Notes under the pieces: generated by a model
The model's database searches: none
What the model saw: the letters and a program-made list of their open reading frames with translations, nothing else
Told to the model about the DNA's origin: nothing
Program-made: the position numbers and the translations under genes
Assembly (NCBI RefSeq): GCF_030445035.2
Contig: NC_080673.1
Location: 183,129,216 to 183,193,215 of the forward strand
From: Dasypus novemcinctus
Lineage: Eukaryota > Chordata > Mammalia > Cingulata > Dasypodidae
Reading direction: 5' to 3'
Length of the DNA stretch: 64,000 bases
Shown here: positions 63,362 through 64,000 of the stretch, piece after piece
Numbering within the stretch: position 1 is the stretch's first letter
How the letters are laid out: every line of letters starts with the position of its first letter

Positions 63362-63487
63362 ACAGATGAAGCCTCGGGGGGAAGAAGTCCCTTGCCAGCT
63401 ATCACACAGCAGGAAGGGGGCACACCGCAGGATTAGAACCCAGCTCTTTTAACTCCAACCCAGTGCTCAGTCCACTAAGCCAGCCTC
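63362..63487 (+). mobile_element. MIR 3' half
   Basis: CAGATGAAGCCTCGGGGG, TCCCTTGCCAGCTATCACAC, GGATTAGAACCCAGCTC and CAGTGCTCAGTCCACTAAGC follow the MIR sense order. The tRNA-like look of this region comes from MIR and is not a tRNA gene. Confidence 0.7.
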
Positions 63488-63509
63488 GGTGATAGTGGGC
63501 GTCCACCAA

Positions 63510-63610
63510 ACTGGCTCATCGCTGGAGACCCTTGGGGAACTTTCGAACAATACAGATCCCTGGGCCTCACCCATGTTTACAGTTTTCCTAACTGGAATGA
63601 CAACCACTAA
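63510..63610 (+). mobile_element. MER5-like hAT relic
   Basis: GCTGGAGACCCTTGGGGAAC, TTTCGAACAATACAGATCCC and TGGGCCTCACCCATG resemble the MER5A left half. Confidence 0.5.
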
Positions 63611-64000
63611 ATCCAGGATGTAGTTCCTCCGGGATGGGGAGGGGCAGACTCCACGGCCGAAGGGTGTCCAGGCTCTCAGCTGTGTCCCTCAAGCCTGATC
63701 TCTTAAGCTGGGTGAAAGGTATAAACACGCAGTTGTATTAATCCGTACACCGTTTTTGAGGTCTATGTCATCATAAAAAACTTAAAGCTCCTCATCGATG
63801 CTGGAAGCTGCTTGGTTTGGGAACCACTAAGTGGTCTCCAGGGTCTTTTCCTGCCCTGAAATTATCTGACCTAATTTGCTAGAGGGCAACTTCTATAGAT
63901 CTGCGTCTCTTTTCGGTAACTGTGCCCATTTCTCACTGGGTTGCACCAGTGTGCAGGTGTTAATGCAGCACCCATCAGCCGCTTCCCCAGCACAGGGAGG
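63611..64000. other. Unique stretch to window end
   Basis: No recognised repeat or coding evidence. Confidence 0.45.

Noticed and set aside
63425..63487. tRNA-like sequence with GGATTAGAACCC
   Set aside because: It is the tRNA-like-looking 3' half of a MIR. No cloverleaf is preserved.

Overview
This window is nuclear DNA from a placental mammal, most likely an armadillo (Xenarthra, Dasypus). The main evidence is at least 17 copies of tRNA-Ala-derived SINEs of the DAS type. Several keep an intact tRNA-like head, a G-rich linker, an ATTAAATAAATAAATCTTTAAA-type tail and clear target-site duplications. Xenarthran-looking MaLR-like LTRs and a lineage-type LINE fragment family support this. The rest is the usual ancient placental background: L2, MIR, L1M/HAL1, MER5-like and other hAT relics, and MLT1.

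I find no convincing protein-coding gene, exon chain, functional RNA gene, CRISPR array or prokaryote-like feature. The longer open frames either run through SINEs (for example the 225-codon frame at 49499-50176) or show no recognisable domain. The window reads as intergenic or deep intronic sequence.

Layout. 1-5 kb: MaLR-like LTRs, an L2 3' end, a palindromic MITE and a MER5-like element. 5-11 kb: mostly unique, GC-richer DNA with a DAS SINE carrying a block copied from (or shared with) 6.6 kb, a 28S rRNA pseudogene fragment at 7528-7932, and two of three MER1-like hAT copies. 11-17 kb: an antisense MaLR LTR, a long antisense L2 interrupted by a LINE fragment and a hAT relic, and a third MER1-like copy. 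18-26 kb: DAS SINEs, MIRs, an L1 3' end and an antisense L2. 25.7-27.6 kb: nested and dimeric DAS SINEs and L1 3' ends. 28.8-31 kb: an MLT1 LTR, a 183-bp near-perfect palindrome with TG...CA ends and a 6-bp target duplication, and a 39-bp minisatellite. 32-38.4 kb: a DAS insertion in an old repeat, L1 pieces, a probable HAL1 with two DAS insertions, and a hAT MITE. 38.8 kb: a U6 retropseudogene. 39-43 kb: MIR, L2, unique DNA and a composite DAS. 43-47 kb: a dimeric DAS, a full MaLR-like LTR carrying a DAS-III, and two head-to-tail L1 3' ends. 47-56 kb: unique DNA with candidate conserved elements, DAS-III, a 283-bp duplicated block (51.6 and 53.8 kb), and a long antisense L2. 57.2-59.6 kb: a decayed hAT-Charlie transposase copy inside an L2. 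60-64 kb: DAS, L2, MIR and unique DNA.

The most unusual items are the foldback element at 29812-29994, the two short-range copied blocks (one inside a SINE, one inside a MIR), the dimeric or composite DAS SINEs with GAGCAGACAAT-type tails, and the rRNA fragment. Repeat names come from remembered consensus patterns and boundaries were placed by eye. No database search was run.
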